Of a stretch of DNA of 64,000 nucleotides, positions 9,967 through 21,529 are shown piece after piece; positions within the stretch are counted from its first letter, which is position 1; every line of letters begins with the position of its first letter. The translations under genes and the position numbers were made by a program. The notes under the pieces were generated by a model. That model was given only the letters and a program-made list of their open reading frames with translations. It was not told the origin of the DNA and made no database searches. The DNA is from Salticus scenicus (lineage: Eukaryota; Arthropoda; Arachnida; Araneae; Salticidae), in the NCBI GenBank assembly GCA_963930645.1, contig OZ005652.1, positions 264,701,856 to 264,765,855 of the forward strand. Reading direction: 5' to 3'.

Positions 9967-11878
9967 GTAAGTATATTTTCAACATTTTGTTTGTATCATA
10001 AATATTATTTTACATAGTTGTATTATAATTTGTAAATAATCACATAAGAGTCTGAATTTTTAAGCAACAATTTGCTTAAAGAATTTTACAGACGTGGATT
10101 CAACTAAAGTGTTAAAATAAATTGAATTTTGTCTTATTTATTTCAAACACTTGAATTATCTCGAAAAGCACATCATTTCACATACTAGAGGTGTCTGAAA
10201 TTCCGGCATCTTTAATCAGTTAGTTTTTTGGATTATGTAGTCATTACTGACCACAGTGATTAATTTTCGTAAATAAAATAAATAAATAAATAAATGGGGA
10301 GTGTGATTCTGTTTTCATGTTAAAAATAAGTTTTCGAATCTTCAAAAACATAAATAAAATATCAATAATTTTTACGTGAAAATTTTCTGTTCCGCAGCTT
10401 TGGCTGCAAACGGAATAATAATGAATTCGCAGGCGAGCGTCTTCGCGGCCATGCCATCACACGATTTAGCGGTTGATGTTAATTCCATAATATACATATG
10501 TAGCATATGTACGTAGTACTCGCGAAATCAATCGCAGTTTTGTATTTTAATCGGTAATTTTGAGATAAATTATAGCAAATATGTCAAAAGCTTAATATTA
10601 TTACTATGAATTTCATACTTTTTTTTTTTTTTTAATGCATAAAAATATGTAAAAATTGTAAAATTGTATCCTGTGCTGTTTGATAAATGATTTTCTTTTT
10701 TAAACGAATATCAGAAAGAAAACAAACTATAAACATGAAAACCTTAAAATCAGTTGTTTTGATTTGAGGTGCAGGTGATCATGCGGAAGAAAGTTGCTTT
10801 TAAATCTGAGAAAAAGTAGTTATGTGCAAATCGTTTAAAAGTGTTCAGTTACAAATTCGCTCTGTAGCTACAAATTATTTCCTTCGCTCATCTTCTTATT
10901 ATTTTATTATTATTATTATTTTATTTATTTATTTATTTATTTATGATTTGGGGGAGAATTCTTAGCATTAAAAATAATAATAACATACTTTTTTTTAAGC
11001 CAAATAAATTTCGCGACTAAATTTGTTGTTTTATCAAATATTTCAAACATAATTTCATGCAAATAAGATACACATCTCTAGTGTATTATTCTTTAAAAAA
11101 TTCAGTTTCATAAAGCTGACATGATTTAAATAATTTACAGTATTAAATTTAGTGGATGTGAAAAAAAAATTAATTAGCATATTATTTAAATGCATAAATT
11201 GCTTCATACATTGCTGAAATATATAAACTAGTTAAATTGCATATAACTTAAAATGGATTCCATGTGAAAAATTTGCTAAGTCATTCAAATGTTTGAATTT
11301 CTAAGTATATGGACTGTAAAATGACGAAATTTTTAAGTGTCTAAATTGTATAATGACTTTGTTTCTATATGTATAAGCTATAGAATATCTTAATTTCAGA
11401 GATATTATAAACATTATTCATACGCATATCTAAATCAATTTATATGAAAACATTCATGTGTCTTAAATTCAGTCACGTACGCTGTCTGAAATTTTGCATA
11501 CTTATGTGTTTCAGGGGCTTTTATTGGTGTTTTATGCACATATATGTCTCAATTTAAAACGCTTCTATTTATAGTGTATAAAATTAAAATGCTCCGTGTT
11601 ATGTGTTACAACATATTACTGTATTTTATTCCTTTACCATGCATCAAGGCTTTTTAAATGATTGCTATATTTTTTAGAGGTATTTTATCATTTCCTATAG
11701 TGCACAGTTTAGTTATTATCTTCAATATTATTCACTTCTTCATTAATTTTATTACCCATGAAAAAATATTTATCTACTATTTATTTACTTTATAATCGCT
11801 AAGTACCGTATAGTCGAACTGACTGAGAAAAGCAACAGACAAAATACTTTTTTTTTTTTTTTTTTTTTTTTATGTAAA

Positions 11879-11910
<32 letters not shown>

Positions 11911-13357
11911 CAATTGCCTTTTTTTTTTTTTATGCTTATGCATATTTACTGACAACACCCATGATGGTAATTTCGTATTAACCTCATGGCATGAATTTAT
12001 GTTAACAAAGGTCACCTTTAAGTTAATACAGGTTGTGATAGAATAATAGAGATAGAATAATAGATATAGATAAATTAAGTAACAATTAATTTAGAAATAG
12101 AAAGTTTAGAAAATTGGGAAAAAATTAAACCAAGTTCGAACATTTTATTCTGTTGAGCAGTTAAGTTATGAGAAGACAGATTAACAATGCAATTTTCTTC
12201 AGGCAGTGTAATTTTTTTGGTAGATTTTTGGTTTTTACACAAAATAGAAAACATAGAATACTGATTACGTATATGAGCAGAATTAAGAGAATACAAAGAT
12301 AAATACTTCTCATTTTCAGAAATAGCAAAATCACTGAAATTTTTACTAAGGAAAATATGAAGCTCATAAAGTTCTTCCTCAATTTTGGCAATATGTTGAC
12401 GAATATCTTGAATACAAGCTTTCAAGAGAATAAATTTGAAGTGAACTAAGGTTTTGTTAACTCTACCAGAAATAGAAAAAGGACATTGTAATTTAATAAA
12501 ATTAAGAATAACATTATAATATTTACTTTTTTTTCTGGTTGGGGGGGGGGGGGAGAGAAATTTTAAATGGTTAAGAAATTTAACATGTTTACATCTAAGT
12601 TTAGAAAAACTGTAAAAATAGGAGGTAAACATGGCAACACAAAAGGAAAATATAGTACTAAACAGTTAAAATAAACAGAGAAAATTCAAAACAAAACAAA
12701 ATACTGCAACTAAAAAATTACAAAAAAGATAAAAGCATGCAAAGAGATAACGAAATTACCTGAAAAAACAGGATTGGGGTGAAACTACGAAAAGAATGTC
12801 ATAAAAAAACCCAGAATAAGATTTATCCAATTATAAATTGAAGAATTGGTATACAAATAATATTTACACTTATTAAAGCAACACTGAAAGCCTAGTCAGT
12901 TCTGTGTTTGCCTTCAAGATTGTTTTTTGCACCAGAAGAAAAAAGGCCACGTACTTTCGTAACCAGTCATGCTTGTATTGATTTTATGGCGTGTAAAGAA
13001 TTTTTAAACTTAAATAAACATACATTGCTACAAAGCATTGAACGGTGGCTCTAAAATGCATGTTCAAACTATTCAATTTGTCTCTTCACCTTAGTCCTTA
13101 ACAGCGATTAATCACTGGCATGAGATTGGTACGAAAACACCCACATAACTTATGACATTTAAACAAATTTTTAAATTGTTATTATTAGAAAAAAAAATAC
13201 GAAATATATTCTCATACTTTTCTAAATTAATATCTGTTATTATATTTGAGAAATCTTGATTCTAAGATTTTTAAAATAAATGAAATTGAAATTAATGTAA
13301 CCTGAATATAATCTGTTTTTTTTTTTATTAAATATTAAATTAAATTTTATGTTTTAG
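9967..13357 (+). other. ss: spineless intron with a CG-richer patch and a minus-strand retroelement-like frame
   Basis: This 3391-bp intron runs from gtaagt to ttttag. It contains long T-runs near 11849-11911, a G-run at about 12541-12553, a CG-richer patch at about 10391-10540, and a minus-strand open frame at 12075-12632. No spliced exon is recognised. Confidence 0.75.
12075..12632 (-). pseudogene. Open frame, possible retroelement remnant
   Basis: This is a 185-codon minus-strand frame within a spineless intron. The N-terminal part is Lys/Ser/Phe-rich and not recognised. Near its C-terminus it has IVNLSSHNLTAQQNKMFELG, which resembles the segment (NLS...LT..E...L..GL.F) that precedes the RT domain in Penelope-like and related retroelements. 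It stops shortly after that, so if the relation is right the RT itself is lost. The frame could also be chance in AT-rich DNA. It has no known domain that I can confirm. Confidence 0.35.
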
Positions 13358-14711
13358 GGAAGAAGAAGGGCGAGATCTTCTGGGTAAAAGAACTATGGAC
13401 TTTAAAGTAACATATTTAGATGGAGGCCTTGGTTCACTGACAGACCGTAGTGGATTACTATCAGATAGTGATTTTGTTCTCCGTTGCCAGAGGACGAGAA
13501 GGTATAAATCCCAAATACGGGATCTTATAACAACATGCCGAAAAAGAAAAAGCCCAGTAAATGGTCCAGCTACAACTCCTACAATTGTTGGAGGGTCAAT
13601 TCCTGATTCAACTACTTATATGGACGACGCTGCTGCTGCAGCTACAGCAGCAGTTGTAGCGGGATACAACAACGTTTACCCGTATGCCGCTGCAGAAAAC
13701 GTTAATGGACTTGGAGCATCTTATACTGTACCAGCTGCTATGCCTCAAAATTTATTCACAGCTGCAATAGACAATACACGATTTCTCTCGGCAGAAAATT
13801 TTCTTCATTACAGACCCATCGGAACGTACTATCCTGACTATGCTGTAGCCCAGTATCCATCGAACAGTTTTCTAGATGTGACTGCATCTGCTACAGCAGC
13901 AAGGACTTGTTTTGCTACTGGAACTTTTCCTGCCGATCCGTCACAAAACCATCATTTAAATAGTACCAAAGAAGATAAACTTTACCATTGTCAAATGGAA
14001 GCAGCAAAATTTGGTAATTCATCTCACTCCCCTCAACAATTAACTGGTAATAAAACGCCAACGCCATCTTCTTGCTGCGACAGTTCATATTTATCTACAA
14101 ATGGAGTTGACCCATTACGTGGTTGCATCGTGAATAGTGGCTGCAACTCAGGGGCACAGTCTTCACCACCTTTGATGCCCATTGGCTTGGAGCATCACGA
14201 TATCAAAGTAAAGGACCTTGCATGTTCTAGTAATTTGACTTTTCCATTAAGTTCCATGCCAAGCAGTACAGACTGTATTAGTACTGGACTTTCTAAACCT
14301 TTAAAAAGTGGAATAAATGGTACAACTTCTAATAGTATCCTCATGTCTATTAGAGACTTACCGCACTGGCACAAAGAGGACAAATCATCATCTTTTGATA
14401 GTAATCGACAGAGTGTTCTTATGTGGAATAACACTAGTAGTTTAAGAGACGGTATATCCATTGAATGCCCTTCAACGACTTGTGTTAGTCTGTCTAATTA
14501 CGATATGAAACTTCCTAATCGTTACTGTGAAACAAATAACAAACACGAGAGTGAAATAGGCAATGTTAATACTTCGCCCTGCAAGTGGAGCGGCAATGCT
14601 GCAGCTCCCAAATCAGCATCGCCACATAATAGTACAAGCCCAGCCAGTGGCAAAGTGGCACCCCAAGTCACTTACAGTACCACACCTTATTCTCAGGACA
14701 TGAGGCTTGAG
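13358..14711 (+). CDS. ss: spineless/AhR large exon: end of PAS-B and transactivation region
   Basis: This 1354-nt exon enters in phase 2 from ttttag and leaves in phase 0 at CTTGAG|gtaact; reading through the donor meets a stop within a few codons. It encodes the PAS-B/PAC end (EEEGRDLLGKRTMDFKVTYL), almost the same as Drosophila Ss (GKRTMDFKVSYLD), then RRYKSQIRDLITTCRKRK, an Ss-specific basic block. Next come an Ala-rich stretch (DDAAAAATAAVVAGY, codons GCT/GCA mixed), the segment NFLHYRPIGTYYPDY known from Ss/AhR, and a long Ser/Thr/Asn-rich low-complexity tail expected of a transactivation region. It makes up residues 147-597 of the 632 visible here. No frameshift is present. Confidence 0.95.
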
Positions 14712-14890
14712 GTAACTTAAAGAAAATTTACTTGCATCGAAGACATTTCGTGTATGATCTCCTTCAGATAACATAAACCTAATTTATCAACAGGTATTTT
14801 TATATATCAGCCTATGCTCATAACTTTAATAATCTAATTAGACAAAAATGCTTTTAAAATGCACCAGTAAACTAGAGTAAGATGTATTTA

Positions 14891-14964
14891 AACTTTAAAA
14901 CTTCTTCACACACCATAAAATAAAAAATTATCAACTTTATGGTGTGCAAAGAAGTTTCAAAGTT
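14891..14964 (+). repeat. Short perfect-like hairpin in last spineless intron
   Basis: Left arm 14891-14919 and right arm 14936-14964 are inverted copies (29 nt, three mismatches) around a 16-nt loop; cores are CACACCATAAA and TTTATGGTGTG. The size (about 74 nt) is like a miRNA precursor, but a degenerate MITE is equally possible. No function can be read from the sequence. Confidence 0.7.
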
Positions 14965-17900
14965 AATATTTATTATACACCAATTCTTTAATCTATAACT
15001 AGAGAAAGATGAGACAGGAGTAAAAGGTATTTTACATTACTATCATAGAATTATATATATAAATAGAACAGATGCCGCAAAATAAGCAAACCGGAACTAT
15101 AAAATATTTAAGTTTTTGTTATCTGGAGGATATGTTTTATAATTATCATTTTAATGTAATATTATCTCTATTTATTAATCATTATATTTTGAAATCTAAT
15201 GATTTTCAGTTTAAACATTTTAGCATGAGAATATTTTGTCTGAACAGCAGCTTAAATAATTCCCAAAATCCAAATATTTAATCAATATTCTAGATAAATT
15301 AATATCGAATAAATTTTCAAACATAATTTATCAAAATAATTTGCAATAATTTGTGTGTGTACTAAAAAATGATCGATATTATTTTTTCTTTGCCTGGAAA
15401 TTATTTTCCTAGTTCCTATTATTTTTTTCTATTTATAAATATGCATAAATAATTTTGACTTTTATGTCGCATGTTGAAAATGAGTGACTTATATATATTA
15501 TTCGTAATTTCAAAACTCAATTTTCAAACACCCCTACATATATACTTGTGGTTATTCTCATTTTTCAAAGCAATGGAAATAATCTCAATTATAAAAATAA
15601 ATTACACTATGCTACAACTATTCAAATTAAAAATGTATTTATTTTTTCATTCAATACATGTGCGCAACTATTTTTCACTTAGTTAAATAATAATAATAAT
15701 AATTATTATTATTATTATAATAAAATTTAACATCTAGATAATGCATCGTAATAATGATATATACAAACAATGTATTTTACATACTCAAAAGCAGGAATGT
15801 TTCAAAAACATTTAATAAGTGATTTTGTTTTTCATAAATGATGAAAATTTACAGATATTATAATAAAACTTCTGAAAACTGGAAGAACGATTTTTATTTT
15901 TCTATAAATGAATACATCATTAATCAAATGTGATAGTTCCCTGCTAATAACTTTTTTAGGACTGTCGTGTTTCAAAATCGGCTCAAAAGATTAGTTTTTA
16001 ACAATCCTTTACCTTTACAGATTTATAGAGCAATACTTATCAATAATTGTACAGCAATACTTGTCATTTACCTTCAAGTAAAAAAAACGGGAGTGTGTTT
16101 GAAATTTCCGTGAATTTATTTACAAATGTTGACTTGTCATGGTTTAAAAGATACCATTCTTATGTTATCGTATACGTGCGCTGTTGCTCGCAAAATTATT
16201 CAAAAATAATAAAATAATTTAAATTTTGTTAAGTTAGAAAGGGTTATTAGATCATGTTTAGAATTTACGCCATCATGGCGACAATTGCCGCAAAGTCTCA
16301 AGAAATATCGCCAGTTCATGTAATGAATGATAAATTTGTCGTCTAAAATATGAATTTATTTTGTATTTTTTTTTTTTCTATTTATATTTTTAAAAAAATA
16401 TGACAGATATATTTTGATGCTCATAAAATAGCAGTTAAAAAAAAAAGAAAATCGAAATCGAAATCCACATAATTAAGACAAGCTTCTAATTCCAATTTTC
16501 GTTGTCTGTACCGCAAGTAACGTTAATAGCTAAAATGTTGATTTTAAGGTTTTTCTGTCATATAAGGTTCTATACTATTAGGAAAAGGGGAGCGAGCGCT
16601 GGTTTGTGTATATTAAACCAATTCATGACTTGCGCAATGGAATACCAGTATTAATAACAGGCAATATCCTTTTGTTGTTTTACTTAAAATCATTGGATAA
16701 AATAGCATGTCAGTTTATTCCGTCAAAATTCGTAAAACTTAAAACTTAAAATGTATATTTACAAAAAAAAAAAAAAAAAAAAAAAATTCAAATGAGACTA
16801 GGTTCACATAACATCTCGTATTAGCAGCAGCATCATACGAAGAACAGAACAGTCTTCAACCTTTTATATAGCTTTTGCTTCAAACTGAATCCCGTCACAC
16901 ATTTGCATAAAGACAAGTTGTTAAATTTTAATGAGGCATCTCATTCAGAATAAATTCTCCAGATTCAGTTGACTTAAAAGTTATAAAATAGCTTGCTCGC
17001 AACTCGAGAAAGGTGCATGTTGAAAAGTAAGGATTCAAGAGAAATAATCATGATTTTAATTAAAACGAAACTTACCAAACATACACTCGTCTTACTGCGT
17101 TGTTCCTTTTACACTGCATTGCTACCTTTTCTTTTCTACCCAAAAAAGGCTGTGCAACCTTATTTTAACCCGAAACTGTGGTTGCGTTATTTAAAAAAAA
17201 ATTTATGTTTTTTTTTTTTTTTTTTTTTTTTTAACATGTCTAGGAGAATTTATATGCTTAAAATAATTTCTGAAATTAAACTTTTCTACCTTTGTCGGAA
17301 ATTAGTACTAATAAAACCGAAATATATAGACAATATTGTGTTTAAAATATCTCAAATAAGTTTGTGCACTTTTTTCACATGTAAACATTGGTACACACTT
17401 CAAAAATATGTATAAAAAAATGTGCACTTGTACATATTTGTCTACCATTTTATATTTTTAGTCTGTTAAATGATAATCTAGGTGGCCTATTTGAACTACT
17501 AAATCATAACCTTAGTAAACTACTACTAAATTTTAGTAGACCACTAAATTTTAATTGCAGGGGGGAACCCTGTTGATTATCATAGAGAGTCCCTTACTTT
17601 CATACGACAATAACAGTACAATAACGAGGGTTGATGAAACAATTCCTTTAGAAAATGAGTCATGACAGAATCAAAATACTGAATTGACTCTCTTCAATAA
17701 AATTAAGATGAGTTTTATTGAAATTCACGTCAAACGTGACCTTAAACTTATTTTTTAACATTTATAAGAGTATGTTTTCTACTCTATGTAGTATTCGTTT
17801 TATAGTTATGGAAAATGTCTACTACCACTACTAATAACTGCCTGTAATTCATTTTCTTAAACTAAATGAATGTTTCATTCTCATTTATGATTCTTCGTTT

Positions 17901-18726
17901 ATTTTAATCACCACACAAATGGATAAGAGATATTTGACATTTGACTTACCCCAGCAATTGAAGAATAACATCAACTCGCTAGATAAAAACCTCTGTTAAT
18001 ACTTAATTTCACAGCTTAACAGTTCGAAGAACTTCCAAAAATTGGGTCTGGAACCCCTTTATTTTAATTAATCTTGGTACCACTTTTCGAGATTGTATAA
18101 AATTAGAATATTTTAATTGTAGTTTTAAAATAATTTTTATGTTATTATTATCTTTTTTTTATCTCCCTCCCCAAGTGAATTTCTTCTAAATCTGATCACT
18201 CTCATTTGTTTTTCTATATGTTCATCCCGACTTCACTTATACTTAAAAATAGTAATAATAACTATAAAACACCAATTCCATTATTAACAATATTAGACAT
18301 TTTTGTTATCAAACAACGCATATGTCAACTCATAATGAATCTTAAGTTGGATTACTTCAAATCATTATAGTAATGATACAGATGCTTCCTTTGATGGTAG
18401 GAATTTTAATTTACCTTTATTGGATATATAAATTTATTACCTACACTTTCTAAATTTTGAAAAATTATTTCAAAATTTACTTCCACCATTTCTTTTTTTT
18501 TTTTTTTATGCAATGTGATGCATTGTAGTAAAAACAATTCCATTTAGACGGCGCTGCGTCGCCACAGAAAGAAAAAAGAACTTATAGATTTCGTTTATAG
18601 ATTTTGGCAACAGCCAATAAGTTTAGTTTTAGATTTTGAATTCTTCGGCTGTGTTCGAAGATAGAATTATTCGATCTCTCACTATGAGAGTTAATTAGAT
18701 TCGGAACTACGTTCCTTTAAGTATTC

Positions 18727-18958
18727 GCCCACCAGCGGCCGAGCGGTTCTGCGCTCAAAGCTGGTAGATGGGAGGTGCCGGGTTCGATCCCAGGTCGCGC
18801 TCATCGACCTGGCCGTTCGGAGTTTTTCGTGGTTTCCTCCGAAACTCGCGTAAATACGGGCTAGGACCCCTTAGAAAGACCCCCACGGAGGGCATTCCCC
18901 CTCTAGGCCTAGGACACATCAGGAGTCAATCGGCCTTAAATCCTACAACCAACCAACC
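18727..18958 (+). mobile_element. tRNA-derived SINE with perfect 11-bp TSD
   Basis: The head is tRNA-like: box A region GGCCGAGCGGTTCTGCGCTC and box B GGTTCGATCCC. A tRNA-unrelated body follows (CCGTTCGGAGTTTTTCGTGG ... CGTAAATACGGGCTAGGACC ... AAAGACCCCCACGGAGGGC) and a tail of CCAA repeats. It is flanked by TTTAAGTATTC on both sides (18716-18726 and 18959-18969), so it is complete and young. Box A and B show pol III origin. Related copies are at 28422, 28967, 29641 (+) and 39091 (-). Confidence 0.9.
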
Positions 18959-19251
18959 TTTAAGTATTCTTTTTTGTAAATAATGTATTTAAAGTGTAAA
19001 TAGAATTTTTATTTTATTATATCATTAAACCTTCAGAAAAAGTATGCAGCGTTCTATTTTATTCATTCTCTTGTTTCAAAGCAATCCGCCATTTTAATTT
19101 TGATTCTTTATGTTCTTAAAATGTAAATACCACTGAACCGCGAATTATTTTTCATTCCCGCCGTGAACTCTTGCATCAGAGTTCAGCATATTTATTTTGT
19201 AGCAAGATAAAATCGTATGTGATACTAATAGTGCTAATTTTCTTTTTCTAG

Positions 19252-19359
19252 CTTCCACTGGTAAGGTCAGATGTGATTCGACCCTCTTCCATCAAACAAG
19301 AAGGAAATCCTCTGTTATCAATTTCAGAAGTGACGAACACTCTGTTAGATCACCATTAG
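19252..19359 (+). CDS. ss: spineless/AhR last coding exon
   Basis: This exon is 108 nt with ttttctag acceptor, entering in phase 0, and ends at TAG (19357-19359). It encodes 35 residues, starting LPLVRSDVIRPSSIKQEGNP and ending in TNTLLDHH. IKQE matches the SUMO-acceptor consensus (hydrophobic-Lys-x-Glu). The in-frame splice and the conserved-looking terminal segment (VTNTLL) support it as the true C-terminus. The 3' UTR follows. Confidence 0.88.
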   Translation, partial: LPLVRSDVIRPSSIKQEGNPLLSISEVTNTLLDHH

Positions 19360-19740
19360 ATGGCATTCACACGAACCGGTGACGTGATGCCAAAAAAGTG
19401 ACCTTCACCTTTAGTCTCATTGGAACAGAATCCTCATCACCATATGAAACAACCCACAAAGCTGTGTTACCGGAATCGGTGTTATTTACCTTAAACAACT
19501 GAAAAAAAAAAAAAAAAAATGTAATTGGTGCGATCTTACCTCTTAAAAAGTAATAACATTTATACCGAATTTTTAGACCGCAAGCTTTCCATGACAGTGG
19601 CAAAATAATAAACATATTAAAAAGTCATTTTTTAAACTAAAAAAATAAATTAGCAAAATATAATAATACAATTAAGGTGCAATAAAACGTTTTATCCATT
19701 AAAGAAAAATAAATAAATAAGAAGAGAAAAAACTTGCAGA
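19360..19740 (+). other. ss: Probable spineless 3' UTR with candidate poly(A) signals
   Basis: The sequence after the stop codon is AT-rich. AATAAA hexamers occur at 19644-19649 and 19681-19686, and in a run of AATAAATAAATA just after 19700. The real cleavage site cannot be decided from sequence alone because such hexamers are common in this DNA. Confidence 0.35.
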
Positions 19741-20397
19741 ACAATTTTACTTTTAATTTAATGGTTTTTTTTTTTTCTTTCTTTCTTTCTTTCTTTTTTT
19801 AATCAATTGAAAAAGAAAAGGAAAAAGATTGACTGTCGTGCTTAATAATTTCGACCCAAATCATTTTTAAGTATTTTGCAATTTATGGTGTTTGGTTACA
19901 ACTTCTTTAATTATCATCATTCAACAAAATCATTTTGTGTTATTCAGCACCATTAATCTATTCAACATCAGTATTTTATGTGCCATGTATTTTTTTTTTC
20001 TTATGAAATTTCGATAAGAAAGTATTATTTCTAATAGAATGTTTTTAATACCTATTATATATATTACTCGTTTTTCATATTACTTAAAATTGCCTAATAT
20101 TGACGAATAATTTTATTTTGTTATTACCCTTCTGAAAGAAAATAAAGAAAGAAACTATTTAGTAAACATCTAATTAAATTTTAAAGCTGTAAAATAATGT
20201 AAAGTAAATTTACATTTGTCGAAGGAATTTTACCCTGAAGTGCCATGTTCATGTCATAGATGATTAAATTATATTTTATTTCAAAAAGGTAAAAGTTTCA
20301 GATAGACATATTCTTCCAGATCATTTTTTCCGTTCCACTATTAATAAATCGATATTTTTATTGCAAACGCAGCAAATAATAATAATTATTATTATTA

Positions 20398-20429
<32 letters not shown>

Positions 20430-21306
20430 AAATATTTTTATGATGATAAATCTCTTTTGTAGTTTTAAAATGGGAGTTTAATTTGTATTGAAGTTGTTGT
20501 AATCAACATCTAGGTCTAAACGCAGTGCGATACTGAATAACACACAGCAAAAAAATATATATATACCCACTTATTCAAATAACACAGCTTTGTGGTGTCA
20601 TAATCTACTAAATAAAACTCTTCATTGTAGCATTCCAAATGGATTTACACAAAGGCATTATATGAACTTTGTAATAAATTAGGCGAAGAATTATATTCTT
20701 GTACAGTAAAGGATTATCAGAAACTATTCTTCTCCCTATGCAGACTGAACTGCAGTGTGATCCTCCTTTTCCTTCTATCTCACATTCCTTCACTTTTCAC
20801 TCAAATTCATCATTAATGAATTGAAAAACAAATACCTACTTTCATTGTGGTTGAACGAATAGTTTGACAAAATAGTACTAATATTTTTTAATAGTTGTTA
20901 TGAAAAATAGTTATACGACTACAATAATGACTTATAGACTTCTTTTGAACACTTTGAATTATTAAATGTACAAGAAACTCTGTTTTCTTAAAGTGTTGAG
21001 ATATATATATTTTTTGAATGAACAATAACCGTAATTTCTGCTTATGATCCGAGCATGATTGCTAAAGGCGTACAAAGTTTTAAGGTATTACTTGTTCTTA
21101 TTTTTTCCAAAACAGCACAATTAAAAGACGAATATATCCAATAAAGTTCCAATTAATGACACATATATTTTTATGTACATTTTTTGTGCTTTATTTATTT
21201 GTTTTTAATGTTTTTATTATTTGCGACTGAGCATCTCTGAAATTCCGAAATTTTACGAAATTATACATTTTGAGATTCTTTTACAAAATCCTTTCACATA
21301 TCTTAA
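19741..21306. other. Intergenic, no gene seen
   Basis: This stretch is AT-rich with T-runs, a (TTTC)n run near 19778-19795 and a self-complementary (AAT)n(ATT)n(AAAT)n tract at about 20377-20430. No exon, RNA gene or terminal-repeat element is recognised. Confidence 0.6.
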
Positions 21307-21525
21307 CCCCTTAACGCGCGGCGTCCTCGCTGCAAGGACGCAAAATCCAGCTGCAAAAATTCATCCCGGAATTTTTTTTTTTTGCAAAAATTTATGTTTA
21401 TAACATATCAGAAAAGGCCTGTTTTTTTAACCTTAAAATTTAAAAATTCTTTTAGCTTAATTTAGTTCATGAATTCCGGTGGCAGTATAATTTAAATAAT
21501 CCGAATTGTCTTGCGCCGCAAAGGG
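21307..21525. mobile_element. piggyBac-like MITE at TTAA
   Basis: This 219-bp element lies between TTAA tetranucleotides (21303-21306 and 21526-21529). The ends are inverted: left CCCCTTAACGCGCGGCGTCC, right TTGCGCCGCAAAGGG. TTAA target sites and CCC(T) ends are the marks of the piggyBac superfamily. It has no coding capacity. Its CG content stands out from the flanks. Confidence 0.7.
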
Positions 21526-21529
21526 TTAA

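Larger units (their letters stand above)
14712..19251 (+). other. ss: last spineless intron with hairpin and SINE
   Basis: This 4540-bp intron runs from gtaact to ttttctag. It contains a strong short hairpin 180 bp after the donor, an (AAT)n(ATT)n self-complementary tract at about 15684-15723, several A/T homopolymers (16764-16786, 17210-17232) and one complete SINE (18727-18958). No alternative exon is recognised. Confidence 0.75.

Noticed and set aside
11785..12015. Lys-rich 76-codon minus-strand frame
   Set aside because: It is the translation of long T-runs (about 11849-11930) and has no other support.
14195..14461. 88-codon minus-strand frame
   Set aside because: It lies antisense to the large spineless exon, whose coding frame is clear.
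18740..18800. Possible functional tRNA genes at the box A/box B sequences
   Set aside because: The cloverleaf is not complete and each copy continues into a conserved tRNA-unrelated body and tail with target-site duplications, so these are SINEs.
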